A stretch of DNA of 64,000 nucleotides from Rhyacophila brunnea (GCA_022495005.1 JAGYXB010000558.1:206391-270390), one strand, 5' to 3'; shown: positions 29,984 to 40,476, numbered from the stretch's first letter. Numbers and translations are program-made. The notes: generated from the sequence alone by a model not told the origin.

Positions 29984-31111
29984 GGAATATTTAAGAGAGA
30001 AGTGAGTTCCACTAACCCAGAATTGCCGCTACACTTCGGTGAGCCTAATTTCGACATCGTCGTTGATGAGGTGAAATGTCAACAACACAATTTATCAAAT
30101 GACTCAAGTTTTGAACGTGGCGGAATAGATGTCCACATTCACCGCGTCAAAAATGAGCCGACAACCGACAGACAAGAAGCACGTCTCATACTGGAAAGAA
30201 GTATATTTTACGAAAGAAACTTTATTTGTGATATATGTTTTGAACTATTCTGTGATAGAAACAATTTACAACAGCATAAAAAGTTAGTACACGTTGTATC
30301 GGCATCTAGTAAGGATATAAATAAAATATCAGAGAAAATGTTTATTTGTAATGATTGCAGTTATAAAACAGTAAATCCTTCTCATATGAGGACTCACCAA
30401 ATGGTTCATAGTGCCCAGAAACCGTTTGCATGTGATGTTTGCAATTATAAGTGCACGGCTTATGGTTCATTAAAAAGACATAAAATGACAAGGCACAGTA
30501 GTGAAAAACCTTTCCAGTGCAATGACTGCGACGCAAAATTTAAGCGTTCTTGTCATTTGAAAAGACACAGAATCACACACAGCGGAATAAAACCATTCAA
30601 ATGTGATGAATGTAATTTTGAATCTATAGAATCAAGCAAGTTAAAAAGTCACAAAAGAATCCACAGTGGAGAAAAAATATTCGGTTGTAAAATTTGCGAT
30701 TTTAAATGCACGTTTTCGAATAACTTGGCGCAACATTATTTAAAACATACCTTGGAAAGACCATTCAAATGCGACTTATGTGACCAGACATTCAAACGTT
30801 CGACCCACTTAAAGCGCCACAAGGCGATTCATGATGGTCAAAAACCCTTCGAATGCGACGTATGTGATTATAATTGTACGACGTTTAGTAACCTGAAGAG
30901 GCATAAGGTAATCCATAGTGACAAGAAACCTTTTGAATGTGATGCGTGTAATTACACCAGCACGAGTTTTAGCTTGTTGAAGAGGCATCAAATGGTGCAC
31001 AGTGATGATAAACCTTTTACGTGTAATTCGTGTGATTATAAATGTAAACGGTCTGATGACTTGAAGAGGCACCATCGAATTATTCACGACCGTGAGAAAT
31101 CTGTGATATAA
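29984..31111 (+). CDS. Zinc-finger gene B, last exon: ten C2H2 fingers
   Basis: A likely nuclear DNA-binding protein, paralogous to gene A. The exon follows ACCATTATACAG|GGA in phase 0 and runs 375 codons to TAA; the in-frame ATG at 29942 lies in the intron. It starts GIFKREVSSTNPE (FKRE) and has VKNE before the fingers. Ten C2H2 fingers follow, the first (NFICDICFELF) being the counterpart of gene A's NFVCDECFVVF. Fingers 1, 3 and 10 have H-x4-H, the rest H-x3-H. Fingers 4 and 7 have a classical C-x2-C-x3-F core, while fingers 3, 6, 8 and 10 carry the extra cysteine seen in gene A. With exons 1-2 the protein is 470 residues. The target is unknown. Confidence 0.93.
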   Translation, partial: GIFKREVSSTNPELPLHFGEPNFDIVVDEVKCQQHNLSNDSSFERGGIDVHIHRVKNEPTTDRQEARLILERSIFYERNFICDICFELFCDRNNLQQHKKLVHVVSASSKDINKISEKMFICNDCSYKTVNPSHMRTHQMVHSAQKPFACDVCNYKCTAYGSLKRHKMTRHSSEKPFQCNDCDAKFKRSCHLKRHRITHSGIKPFKCDECNFESIESSKLKSHKRIHSGEKIFGCKICDFKCTFSNNLAQHYLKHTLERPFKCDLCDQTFKRSTHLKRHKAIHDGQKPFECDVCDYNCTTFSNLKRHKVIHSDKKPFECDACNYTSTSFSLLKRHQMVHSDDKPFTCNSCDYKCKRSDDLKRHHRIIHDREKSVI

Positions 31112-32375
31112 ATAATAAATGAAACTAATACAGAAAAAATAGAAAATAAAGAATTTAAGAATGGTAAAGATAACCTCTAAAATGCATACAGTTATATTTA
31201 AGTAAAACCCAAACAATCTGATTCTTCTTCGACCATATCCGCACCTTTTTTGGAGCACATGGACACCGTACAACTTCGTATTACTCGCGTCTTCTTACGT
31301 CTTTCCAGGTCCTGCTATCATCTTACACCTCTGTGGTACATACTATAGACAATATTTTTCAACCTTCCACGATACTTCTTTTTTATTATTACCCTTAGAG
31401 TCAAGAAAACCTATCTTAATTTTTAACAATTTCGAGTTACGTATGGTACTGGACATGACATGTTATGTTAAGTGGCAAAGAAACTTATCAAAAAATTCAA
31501 TGGATAAAAGATAAGTCAAAACATATCTCCTGCAAACACTTTCTTGTTAATGTCTGTGTAATGTAAATTTACTTGTGTTTGGGGTCTCATGTAAAGTAGA
31601 GAAAAATAAAATACGTTTCTTTGACTCTAAGGGGCCGATTTGTGATAAGTATGTGTTTATTTCACTTAGCTGGTCGCCCCACCACACTGTCCCTGACCCA
31701 AGCCTGGGCCTCGCCTTATGGAGTTCATGCATTTTAGCATTGAGATCAAATTCATATATAAATAAAGCACTTAACAATTAATTTTTAATTTTAAAATAAA
31801 CCAGCGGTTACAGGGATGTCAAAAATAAACTTGAATTTAATTTAAAAAAAATGTTATAAAATGTGAATTTGTTAAAGGATCCCATCTTTTTATTACATAT
31901 TATTTTATTGTCATATTTATTATTAAGTTTATTTAGGAAATTTTTGATTAATTTAGTTATAATTTTTTTTTATATTTATTTCAAAAAAACATCGATTTTT
32001 ATAAAAATATAAATGAGTATAACTTGATATTTTACAACAAGGAAGTTATGCGCGGTTTTAGTTTTATTTTTAGTATTTTTATTTAAAAAGTGCACTTATT
32101 CCGCCTTCGAAGTAAGGGAACATATTAGTTTTATTAATAATTTCTAACATAAAGAAGGCTTAAACTCCAATGCAATAAAACGCAAAATGCATACAATTTC
32201 GCTGTATTAAAATACTGAATTTTTAAATGTAACAATGCATATTATTATATCAAATAAAATGCACCCGTTTATTGCTAGCGATGGGGCAAAAAACAAAATA
32301 AGTATGTATTGTATTTATTTTTTCAACAATTTTAAATTTACTAACGCTAATAAGCGAACTAACTAACTGTTACTA
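31112..32375. other. Intergenic, no gene recognised
   Basis: Very AT-rich in 31780-32370. AATAAAG at about 31145 may be the polyadenylation signal of gene B. Short open frames at 31547-31781 overlap on both strands and have no family pattern. Confidence 0.5.
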
Positions 32376-34978
32376 TGACATGACCCGGCTCACGGCTAGC
32401 TCAATAATGCTACCGGGCCGTCACTGAGGAGACTAGTGATGAATTAGGAGAGGTGGATCTCCTTTGTAGTATCACAACTTTTGAATTCCCGAATAAAACT
32501 CTCAGCTGGTGTGGTGCCGAATTTATTCAGATACTAGAGTTCACGGTCACACAATAAGGTTAACTGTCATTGTTCCCGTAATTAAATCTCATTAAAGTAT
32601 CAGCAAACTATTTATTTGTTCACTATAGGATCTCTGTGAAATCTTTCACAAATTCCCGAAAAAGTCACACCTAATTCAGAGAATGTATACGCAGATATTC
32701 TTTGGATATTTTTAATTCATGAAATGTTTTCCCATAAGAAAGAAAATATAAATTATTCTTTGGTCACACAGTATTAGGTTTATAAAAGAATAGAATTATT
32801 TTATTGTTGTTTATAAAGTTTATTTGTGTTCACAGTGTATTTACAAATATTTATTTGTGTTTACAGACTTGTTTACAAAAGGTTTGCTTAATGTTTACAA
32901 ATTTATTTACTAAAATTTGTTTTTATGTTTATGAATTTGTTTACTAAAATTTATTTTATGATTATGTTTACTTAATAAAGTTTCAAAAATTTATTTTATA
33001 ATCCCGAAAAGATTTGTAAAATTTATTATTACAGACTAAGTTTATTAATTTGTTTTTATAAAACAAATCCGATCGCGTAATTTATCTCGATTACGTCACC
33101 TCGTATGATGAGTAATGAAAAATAAAATTAATCCGCGGCGCGTCACTATCGACAGATACGTAGTATTCGTGCTACGTTTTGGCGGCCGACGTCACTACCG
33201 ACAGATACGAGTTATTCGCGCTACGTTTTGCCCGTCGAAGGGGACTTACTGGTACGTATGAATCGCGAATGTACTGAGAACCGTGTCCCACAAGCTCGCA
33301 GAGAGGTCTGCTGCTTACTGAAGATCGCCGGTGAGAAGTGTAGAAACTAATGATTTTACGGAAAAAAGATGTCACCTTTTATACCCTCGGGATGGAGGTT
33401 TAACAGGAAACAGTCCGTAAGGGATAGCAGATGATGTATATCTTTCTCTCACGGGATGAATTTACGTATATCTCCTGTTCCTGGCAACTTTCTAATAGAG
33501 ATATCTTCTAATTTAGTCGGGTTAAATTTACTCTACTTTATTTTCGCAAAATTAAGACTTAATAGGGGTGTTTCAAGCACCCTCTAGAACATCTCCCTTA
33601 AATGCGCAGTTAGGATGACGTAAGCAAAATAGTTGATTTTATATGATTTTTCGTGTTCAAACGAAGGGGAAAGTTTCTAGCTTTCCATCGAGGTATCGGA
33701 ATAAGTATTCGGGTACTAAATAAGGGAATGGCAGTCTTTAAACTTAAAATGTCAAAACGAAAGGTTGACACCCACGTACTAGTCCTTTCCACCACTCTTG
33801 GCCTTTTTAGGCCAATAGAATTTTACTAAGTTTTAATAAAACTATTTGGAGCCGCAGAAAACGTTTCATTCGATATTTACCTTTCGGACGAACATCATTA
33901 CGTGAAAATACTATAATATTATACTTAACATTTCAACTTAAATATATAAATGCTTAATCCTAACAAGATGTTATTTACAAGCGACTACAAATTTATTTCG
34001 TCCTTAATAGTGGCTTTTCCATAGTAATCTAAACGTAACCTTGAATCTATTTTTATCCGGCAACTCAACACAGCCGGGCCGTAAATTCTAGTCGAACAGA
34101 ATTCAGTTAAGGTTCAAGGTCACGCGCCAATTTGTGTTTTTTAGTCGCAGTATTTGATTCTTTTATTACTTAGGAGGTAATTAAGATTTATTATTGTTTA
34201 TGGGTAGAAACCCATCTATACCAGAATCTCAAGTTTTTCCAATTGTTACTTTTACAATATTCATTATAGTCAGCAAGTTATAGCATTAACAAAATCTATA
34301 ATTATAATTACGCGTCTATAGATATAGATACGCGTTTACAATATTTTTATAACGGTAGTTAACTCCTATCTTGTATTGATAAAATTAGTATTAAAATTCT
34401 TTATTTACAATTATACAGTATATAAATTTATAAATATTCAATTTTCTTTTCCAATTTTCATACACTTCCATTATAGCTATAAAAGTTATTGAAGCATGTA
34501 CCTGCTTAATTTTACGTAAACAATCTCTCCATAACTTATTTTCTAAGTTTAATGGAGATTTCCCGGAAATTATTTCCGAAATAGATCGATTTGAAATTTC
34601 ATGGCGTGTCATTTCGAGGTCTGCGGTCACAGCGTTCCAATTACACTTGAACAGTCTCGATTCTCCGAGGCGAAATTTTTTACGTAAAATTTTATTACAT
34701 TTTACAAAGAAAAGGTTAACAACATACATTTTACTTCCTAATACTAAACGATTACGCTACTGGTTACCTGTTCATGGTCTTTTTCGACCATTTCTTCTCT
34801 GCTTCTTCCATAGTTTAGGACCATGGGACTTATATATTCTGTTTGTACCTCGTCGTGAGGTTGTCGCACGGCTATTTGAGAAGTAGAATTGACTACAAGG
34901 CTAGATTTGTATAGTTATGTCGTTAAACCATACTCTGCCATAAACACTAACTGAAGGTCGGCGTTTTTGTTCGTGTCA
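32376..34978 (-). repeat. 3' LTR (left copy)
   Basis: 2603 bp, near-identical to 40480-43157. Its downstream edge (left, minus orientation) has the hairpin-forming CCCGG / GGCTAGCTC / CCGGG sequence also seen at 1000. Open frames within the LTR, such as 33172-33375, are conserved only because the whole LTR is. Confidence 0.92.
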
Positions 34979-34991
34979 AATGCCCACCCTT
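34979..34991 (-). other. Polypurine tract
   Basis: The minus strand reads AAGGGTGGGCATT directly before the 3' LTR start TGACACGAAC, the place where plus-strand DNA priming is expected. Confidence 0.6.
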
Positions 34992-35779
34992 AATAAAGAC
35001 ATAACTGTATATGTCTAGTCTCAATTCACCATTGCCACACCTCAGGACTCAGTAATATGCAAAGCGATAAAGCAACAGTAAAGCATATTCAAAATAAAAT
35101 ATACAAAATCTGCGCATGCACACAAAGTTTTTCTTTTACTTTTTATAATTAATATTCGCCCAGATTCGGGTCTTAAAATTCTAATTAATAAAAGAAAATT
35201 ATATAATTCAATAATTCTGAAGTTAAAAATTTTATTTTGAGGACGGTGAGTGCTGTATGGGACGACTACTGCTTTTCCTACCGAGGGACAACCGCAAGGA
35301 AGAGGACTCACGGAGACGCTCCCTTTACGACCCATTGACAGAAGTAGAGTTCGACTTCCCGTCGCGAATCACGTTCCCGCTTACTAGAAAATACGGCATA
35401 GTACCATGATATGCCAGGGAGACTCCCCTGACAATACCTTTAACATTAAATTACATAGGGTCATTTAAACCTATTCAATCTAACGCTCAATACTCCTAGC
35501 TATATATTACATTCTACAAGAATTTGAAATCAATCCCAATCAAGAGAATTATTTTTCGCAGCTCCGAATACTAATAAGGACTTAGCGTGAAAGTTACGAA
35601 CTTCCCCACGCCTAAATTAGCAACACGTCTTCATTTCGCAGCTCCGAATACTATTAGGGGCTTAGCGTGGAAGTCAAGGACTTCCCCATGCCCTAATTAG
35701 CAACACTTTCTTCGTTTTGCTCTCCCCGAAGACTTATTTCTTTCTCGCTTCGAGAAAAGACTCGTTTGCTTCGATAATA

Positions 35780-36330
35780 GACTTATTTCTTTATCGCTCC
35801 TCTCGAAGACTTGTTGTTTGCTCCGATAATAGACTTATTTCTTTATCGCTCCTCTCGAAGACTTGTGGTTTGCTCCGATAATAGACTTATTTCTTTATCG
35901 CTCCTCTCGAAGACTTGTTGTTTGCTTCGATAATAGACTTATTTCTTTATCGCTCCTCTCGAAGACTTGTTGTTTGCTTTGATAATAGACTTATTTCTTT
36001 ATCGCTCCTCTCAAAGACTTGTTGTTTGCTTCGATAATAGACTTATTTTTTTATCGCTCCTCTCGAAGACTTGTTTGTTTCGCAGCTCCGAATACTAATA
36101 AGGACTTAGCGTGAAAGTCACGGACTTCCCCACGCCTTAATTAGCAACACGTTCTTCGTTTCGTTCTCCCAGAAGACTTATTTCTCTTTTGCTTCGAGAA
36201 AAGACTTGTCTTTCGCTTCGATCAGAGACTTATTTCTTTATCGCTCCTCTCGAAGTCTTATCGCTCGCTTCGATGATAGACTTATTTCTTTATCGCTCCT
36301 CTCGAAGACTTATAGCTCGGTTTAGTTAGA
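35780..36330. repeat. 52-bp tandem array
   Basis: GACTTATTTCTTTATCGCTC starts at 35780, 35832, 35884, 35936, 35988 and 36040, an exact 52-bp period, with more diverged units to about 36330 after an intervening hairpin copy. Since 52 is not a multiple of 3, the array is not a coding repeat. Confidence 0.9.
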
Positions 36331-36389
36331 GACTTAGCTTACAGGCGATGGCGGTAGCGATCGCTTTGAGCGACGCTTACCTGATCGGC

Positions 36390-36875
36390 CTATACGCTGA
36401 TACTGACGTTTGGGGGCGCATTCCGGATGGGGGCGTCTCGTAAGACAGCGTCCAACGCATCCCGCCACTCGCCAAAGGTAGTACCTTGATCTTTGCTCCA
36501 GGGCGTTGGGAAGTCGGTCCTCGCAGGGCGCCGCCCTCCCAATCGTCCCATCCTCCTAGATTCTCTCTTGGGGGGCGCTATCTTGATGGGGGCGTCCCGT
36601 AGGACTGCGTCCAACGCATCCAGCCTCTCGCCAAGGGTCATCTCTTCATTAGATATTGTCGAGTCAACAATTCTTTCCACTTCAGCTCCTCCATCGCTTA
36701 GTTCGGAATCTGTTCCTGAACTCGCCAGTAGTTCTTCCCGCGCACATTCCTGCGCATCCATACGACGTTCTGACAGGGCGTACACTCCCTCGTCTCTGTC
36801 GCTGGTAGCTTTGGAAAGCGGCGTAGGTGATACCACCGGGTCGTCTGCTCTTTCATTAGCCAGATTCTTCTCAAA
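36390..36875 (-). CDS. Third open frame of the retroelement (unknown protein, 161 codons)
   Basis: The frame is open from just after a TAG at 36876 to a stop at 36390. It has no ATG at its start, so if made it needs splicing, frameshifting or a non-AUG start. The peptide DALDAVLRDAPI occurs twice (each followed by xxAPP), and the two coding copies differ only at silent positions. Serine- and glutamate-rich sequence precedes the repeats. No known domain was recognised. It lies between hairpin copies at 36887 and 36081. The opposite-strand open frame (36493-36951) is treated as a shadow. Confidence 0.45.
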   Translation of the reverse strand, partial: FEKNLANERADDPVVSPTPLSKATSDRDEGVYALSERRMDAQECAREELLASSGTDSELSDGGAEVERIVDSTISNEEMTLGERLDALDAVLRDAPIKIAPPKRESRRMGRLGGRRPARTDFPTPWSKDQGTTFGEWRDALDAVLRDAPIRNAPPNVSISV

Positions 36876-36912
36876 CTATTTCGCACCGCAGCTCCGAATA
36901 CTAGTAAAGGAC

Positions 36913-38565
36913 TTAGCGTGGAAGCCATGCGCTTCCCCACGCCTTAACTAGCAACACTCTCTCCGCTATTAATTTAAAATATATCACACTTATCACTGAT
37001 ATGTATATCACGCTTATCATAATCATGTATATCAATTTAACACTAATATTTAATACACTCTTATTACTAACATTTTTATCAAATTTAATATTTAAATCTT
37101 TATGAGGTAAGCTATTTTTATTACGTGCAATTGCAGTAGTTGGCAATTTCTCTTCACCCGGCGCATCCAACGTACTACCTACAATTGTCCACGTACTTCT
37201 GACTACGCTATTTGGACGGTCTGCAGTCGTTACAGATGGTAGTGTCTTTTGACACGCCGCAAAGTTCTGTCCCCGACTACACCTGTCCCTAGGATCTAAA
37301 ATATTTACAGAACCGAGAAAATCCGTAGAAATTTTGCTTTGTTGGTTATGGGCAGCCGTAGCTGAGTCCCATAACTCTTGTTCTCCGTTATTGAGTATAT
37401 CACCGCCTTTGAGACGATGATCATACACAACAACTCTTTCGTCACTATATCTAGCTTTATCTTTGTACATTAAGTTCATATTTCTTAGTTCAAACTTAAC
37501 GCTATCGAAATTAATCTTATTAAGCTTACGTAACTTATTTTTAATAATCTTAATACTAAAGGACTTACATTTACTTGATTTTTGCTTAAGATAACGATTA
37601 TAGTCATCTAATGCTATGAGCTCTTCTTCATTAAGTTTATTTCGCCTTAATTTACCGAAGGTATTAATGTTTTGTAGTCGATGATTAGTTCGACTCTTCC
37701 TAATAATATTCTTAACGTCAGCCTCGTGGGGTCTGTTCGCTAATTTAAAAGGTGAGTCCCTTCCTAAAGTTTCGTTGCTCGATTGCAACGACGATCGACT
37801 ATCTAAACTACATACATCGCTATTAATATCAAGTAAACTGCCAGCTTCGGCTTTAGTATAGTTAGTACTATTAATATTTTTACACCAATGGTTAGCGGAA
37901 GCACAATAATTCGTTAAATTATTTGTTACAAGAGATCTGTCGTCAGTATCGACGAGACTACAGTTACTTACGTTTGCCGATGTTCTCAGCACACCAAGAG
38001 CGCCACTGCTTACGCCTTCGCCGCATCCACTGCTAGCTGTCTTTAACTGCTTATCTTGATAACCTTCTTCCTTGTTGCCAACATTTATTTCATAACTTCC
38101 TAATTCTAATTTATCTAAAAACTTTTTAAATTCTATTTCGCCGCCGGTAAAAGAATTATTAGCTCGCGAAGTCTCAACATTGGACAACGTCTTACCGCTA
38201 TTCTTTTTATTAAGATTTTCTACTATTTTACTAGCAGAATTATTAATATCGCGTTTGCGATAATTCTCCGGTCTTACGCTGCTATCCTTTACAAGAGGAC
38301 CTGTACAAAGATTAACTTGGTTACCGGGGCCAGCTTCGACCTCACAGTGAACCTTAGGGTTAAATGATTTCACCGGAAGGGTGTCCTTCAGTTCACTTTC
38401 ACAGTTAACCCTATTCGCCAGAAGAGCGTCTATGTCACTAGCTAGACCTCGGCTGAACGGCGTTCGAGGAACGTTCGTGTCACCTTCTTGAGTCTTCTCT
38501 TCGGCGGTCCGCCAGTGTTCGTCGTCTTGGAGCCATCGACGATCAACCCGGTCCGCGAGCCGTCT
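36913..38565 (-). CDS. Second open frame of the retroelement (unknown, 550 sense codons, in frame with gag)
   Basis: Directly after the gag TGA (38566-38568) the same frame stays open to a stop at 36913. There is no AUG in the first 362 codons, so it could be expressed only as a gag extension by stop readthrough, or the TGA is a recent mutation. The sequence is polar, with many N-x-S/T sites, a basic KLRRNK...KNKLRKLNK region past the middle, and near the end one strongly hydrophobic stretch (IYMIMISVIYISVISVIYF) followed by a short tail, suggesting a membrane anchor. No protease, polymerase or integrase motif was seen. I do not recognise the family. Confidence 0.6.
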   Translation of the reverse strand, partial: RRLADRVDRRWLQDDEHWRTAEEKTQEGDTNVPRTPFSRGLASDIDALLANRVNCESELKDTLPVKSFNPKVHCEVEAGPGNQVNLCTGPLVKDSSVRPENYRKRDINNSASKIVENLNKKNSGKTLSNVETSRANNSFTGGEIEFKKFLDKLELGSYEINVGNKEEGYQDKQLKTASSGCGEGVSSGALGVLRTSANVSNCSLVDTDDRSLVTNNLTNYCASANHWCKNINSTNYTKAEAGSLLDINSDVCSLDSRSSLQSSNETLGRDSPFKLANRPHEADVKNIIRKSRTNHRLQNINTFGKLRRNKLNEEELIALDDYNRYLKQKSSKCKSFSIKIIKNKLRKLNKINFDSVKFELRNMNLMYKDKARYSDERVVVYDHRLKGGDILNNGEQELWDSATAAHNQQSKISTDFLGSVNILDPRDRCSRGQNFAACQKTLPSVTTADRPNSVVRSTWTIVGSTLDAPGEEKLPTTAIARNKNSLPHKDLNIKFDKNVSNKSVLNISVKLIYMIMISVIYISVISVIYFKLIAERVLLVKAWGSAWLPR

Positions 38566-39603
38566 TCATGGCTCCTTTCTGGTCTGCTGAGCTGCTTGCC
38601 TGTCTGGGCAATCCTTGTTTTCATGGAAGCCAGGACAATGTTGACAGCGCCTTTGTCTGGCACCGCCTCGCTCATCAATGCGAGGACGTGGGCGGTACGC
38701 AGGTCTTTCCGAATCGTTTTGCTGGTCTGATTGCCGTGGAGGCCTTTTATCAACAGCCTCCGTGGTCTTATCAGATTTCGCGTTAGTCTCTTGTACCGAA
38801 CGCGGCTTCTCGCGCCAAGTATTTTGCTGAGCGGGCCTCTTTTCATTATTCGCCTTGACGGCATTTGCTGGAGATGGCACGGAAGCCAATGCCGATTTCA
38901 ATGGTCGAAGTGTATGAGCTACTTCAAGCAGCTCGTCCATCGTCTTCCATTTCTCTTGATTAACCCTTATCTGATCGCTCACGGTGAGTAGGTCATAAAA
39001 GGTCGAAGCCAGGGTTTCCGACTTCATCTCTGGAAGGAGTACCTCGGCTAACTCCATCTTCTTCAGGAGGAAACCATAAGCTCCCTCTTGAGGTCCTTGC
39101 TCTTTATGTTCGAGCTCCGTTCGTTGAGCACGACGCCTTGAAGGTGATTCGAAGTGCTCTTTCAGGTCGTTACTAAACGACCGCCAACTGTCCGATGTGT
39201 CAATATTCTTGGCCCAAGTCTTGGCCTCTCCTCTGAGCTGACGCATAGCCAACTCTGTCCAATTCTCAGCTGGGTACTTCACAGCTTCGCAATATTCTCT
39301 GCAGCGTCGGAGAAAAAGTTCAACGCTCTGCTTTGGGCTACCCTCATAGGTGGAATGGAGTTCCGGCTTAACATGGCACGGGGTACACACGGCTGGTTCT
39401 GGTGGTGCCATTTTTTGTTTGGGATCCGACGTGCTTACTTGCAAAAATGAATCCTCTTCGGGGAATACTTGCGCGTTTTGCAAGCCTTCTTCCAATATGA
39501 AGTCTTCTTCTACACTCGGACCCGGAACAGGGTTCGGCATAATTTCTTCTAATTCCTCCGTCCCCTGGAGTTGGAAGAAGCGGACCTTCGACCGTAAATT
39601 CAT
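38566..39603 (-). CDS. gag: Gag of the LTR retroelement
   Basis: 345 residues from ATG to TGA. Gag assembles the particle and packages RNA. A Ty3/gypsy-type capsid region is recognisable at about residues 105-235 (VELFLRRCREYCEAVKYP, ENWTELAMRQLRGEAKTWA, the usual helical pattern with the conserved L-x-G-x-A-x-x-W). A basic, glutamine-rich nucleocapsid region follows. It ends with one CCHC knuckle, C320-x2-C323-x3-H327-x4-C332, one residue shorter than the standard C-x2-C-x4-H-x4-C. Upstream lies a leader of about 870 bases after the primer site. The frame is intact apart from ending in TGA with the same frame open beyond it. Confidence 0.85.
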   Translation of the reverse strand: MNLRSKVRFFQLQGTEELEEIMPNPVPGPSVEEDFILEEGLQNAQVFPEEDSFLQVSTSDPKQKMAPPEPAVCTPCHVKPELHSTYEGSPKQSVELFLRRCREYCEAVKYPAENWTELAMRQLRGEAKTWAKNIDTSDSWRSFSNDLKEHFESPSRRRAQRTELEHKEQGPQEGAYGFLLKKMELAEVLLPEMKSETLASTFYDLLTVSDQIRVNQEKWKTMDELLEVAHTLRPLKSALASVPSPANAVKANNEKRPAQQNTWREKPRSVQETNAKSDKTTEAVDKRPPRQSDQQNDSERPAYRPRPRIDERGGARQRRCQHCPGFHENKDCPDRQAAQQTRKEP

Positions 39604-40466
39604 ATAAAAATTCAGCTATCGATTGCGCCGGTTTTCAGCTTCCTACGACCACCCGTTCGTCCGCAATCGACGTTTAAAGTATTTTGAGGGCATGCGCTGC
39701 TTGTCGCTGATAACCCTGAAGGCTTGCAACTCCTGTTACAAGCGTCCAATCTTCTCCGTTTAAAATCTTATATTGTAAAAGGTACAGGCCTTCATGTACC
39801 TATACCCATGACGTCACGGTAGTTATGATAATTATCGAGATTTTAATATACAAAGTAGTATAAATTTATTTTTTTCAAAAATTTTTTTCTTTGTCTGGGT
39901 TCTTGTACCTATACTTGTATGGTACTCAACTTTATATTAGAAAAAAGCTTAAAAATTCACACGAAATTTTTATTGTGCATTTTATTCTTAATTCTATTAT
40001 TTCTGTTACGGTGAGTAACACAATTTATTTTTATACTTTCTTTATGGCTTAAAGGCTCAGAGAGATCCTTTGGATAGTCTCATCGACATACTTTTGCTTA
40101 ATGTCGGTATCTGACTCTAATAAATTACCAAAAGTATTTATTTTATTTATTCTTTCCTTTTCCAAGTAAATCAAGAAAAGTATTCTATATATAGTTGCCT
40201 TTACGTATATATTCTTCTCCGAATTATATTTTTCAAAAGTATTCATCACTGGTTCCTCGTTAATGCGAGTTACACTTTATTTCATTGTACTCACATTTAT
40301 AAAGTTGAGGTAGATCGCTCTTGTAGCTCCGGTATAAGGTTCTTAAAACCTCTCAGGCAACCACAATTCATTGATACACTTCACAATATATTGTTTTTAA
40401 AATCTTTTAGTAGATCTTAGTTGTAGGATCGTTCAGGTTTTCGCAACCTGAAGATGCCGCACGCAT
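39604..40466 (-). other. Leader between primer site and gag
   Basis: About 860 bases, AT-rich in the first half. A 66-codon open frame (40049-40249) precedes gag and could act as an upstream ORF; it has no recognised domain. A packaging signal would be expected here but is not recognisable. Confidence 0.4.
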
Positions 40467-40476
40467 TTGGGCGCCA
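40467..40476 (-). other. Primer binding site, tRNA-Lys type
   Basis: Three bases after the 5' LTR the minus strand reads TGGCGCCCAA. This equals the first ten bases of the site complementary to the 3' end of tRNA-Lys used by gypsy and many retroviruses; the match ends there. Confidence 0.7.

Larger units (their letters stand above)
35557..36956 (-). repeat. Four copies of a ~71-bp hairpin repeat (35557, 35637, 36081, 36887)
   Basis: Copies at 35557-35628, 35637-35706, 36081-36152 and 36887-36956 share CGCAGCTCCGAATACTA, a GGACTTAGCG block and TTAGCAACAC. On the minus (RNA) strand each forms a hairpin, GCGTGGGGAAG(T)N then a 3-5-nt loop then its complement to CACGC. Loop-side pairs change together between copies; see findings. 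The copy at 36887 encodes the last residues of the second open frame. Confidence 0.8.

Noticed and set aside
30809..31273. 154-codon minus-strand frame
   Set aside because: Shadow of the zinc-finger exon of gene B, whose repeated codons keep the antisense frame open.
33172..33375. 67-codon frame conserved in both LTRs
   Set aside because: Conservation is explained by the LTRs being copies of each other; no domain recognised.
36493..36951. 152-codon plus-strand open frame in the retroelement
   Set aside because: Antisense to the third frame, whose repeated peptide shows silent-only differences; the antisense frame has no such pattern.
38442..38864. Frame with GLIVDGSKTTNTG after gag, resembling a retroviral protease active site
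   Set aside because: It lacks the D-T/S-G triad and the flanking protease fold, and it overlaps the gag C-terminus in another frame; the gag frame itself is open through the region.
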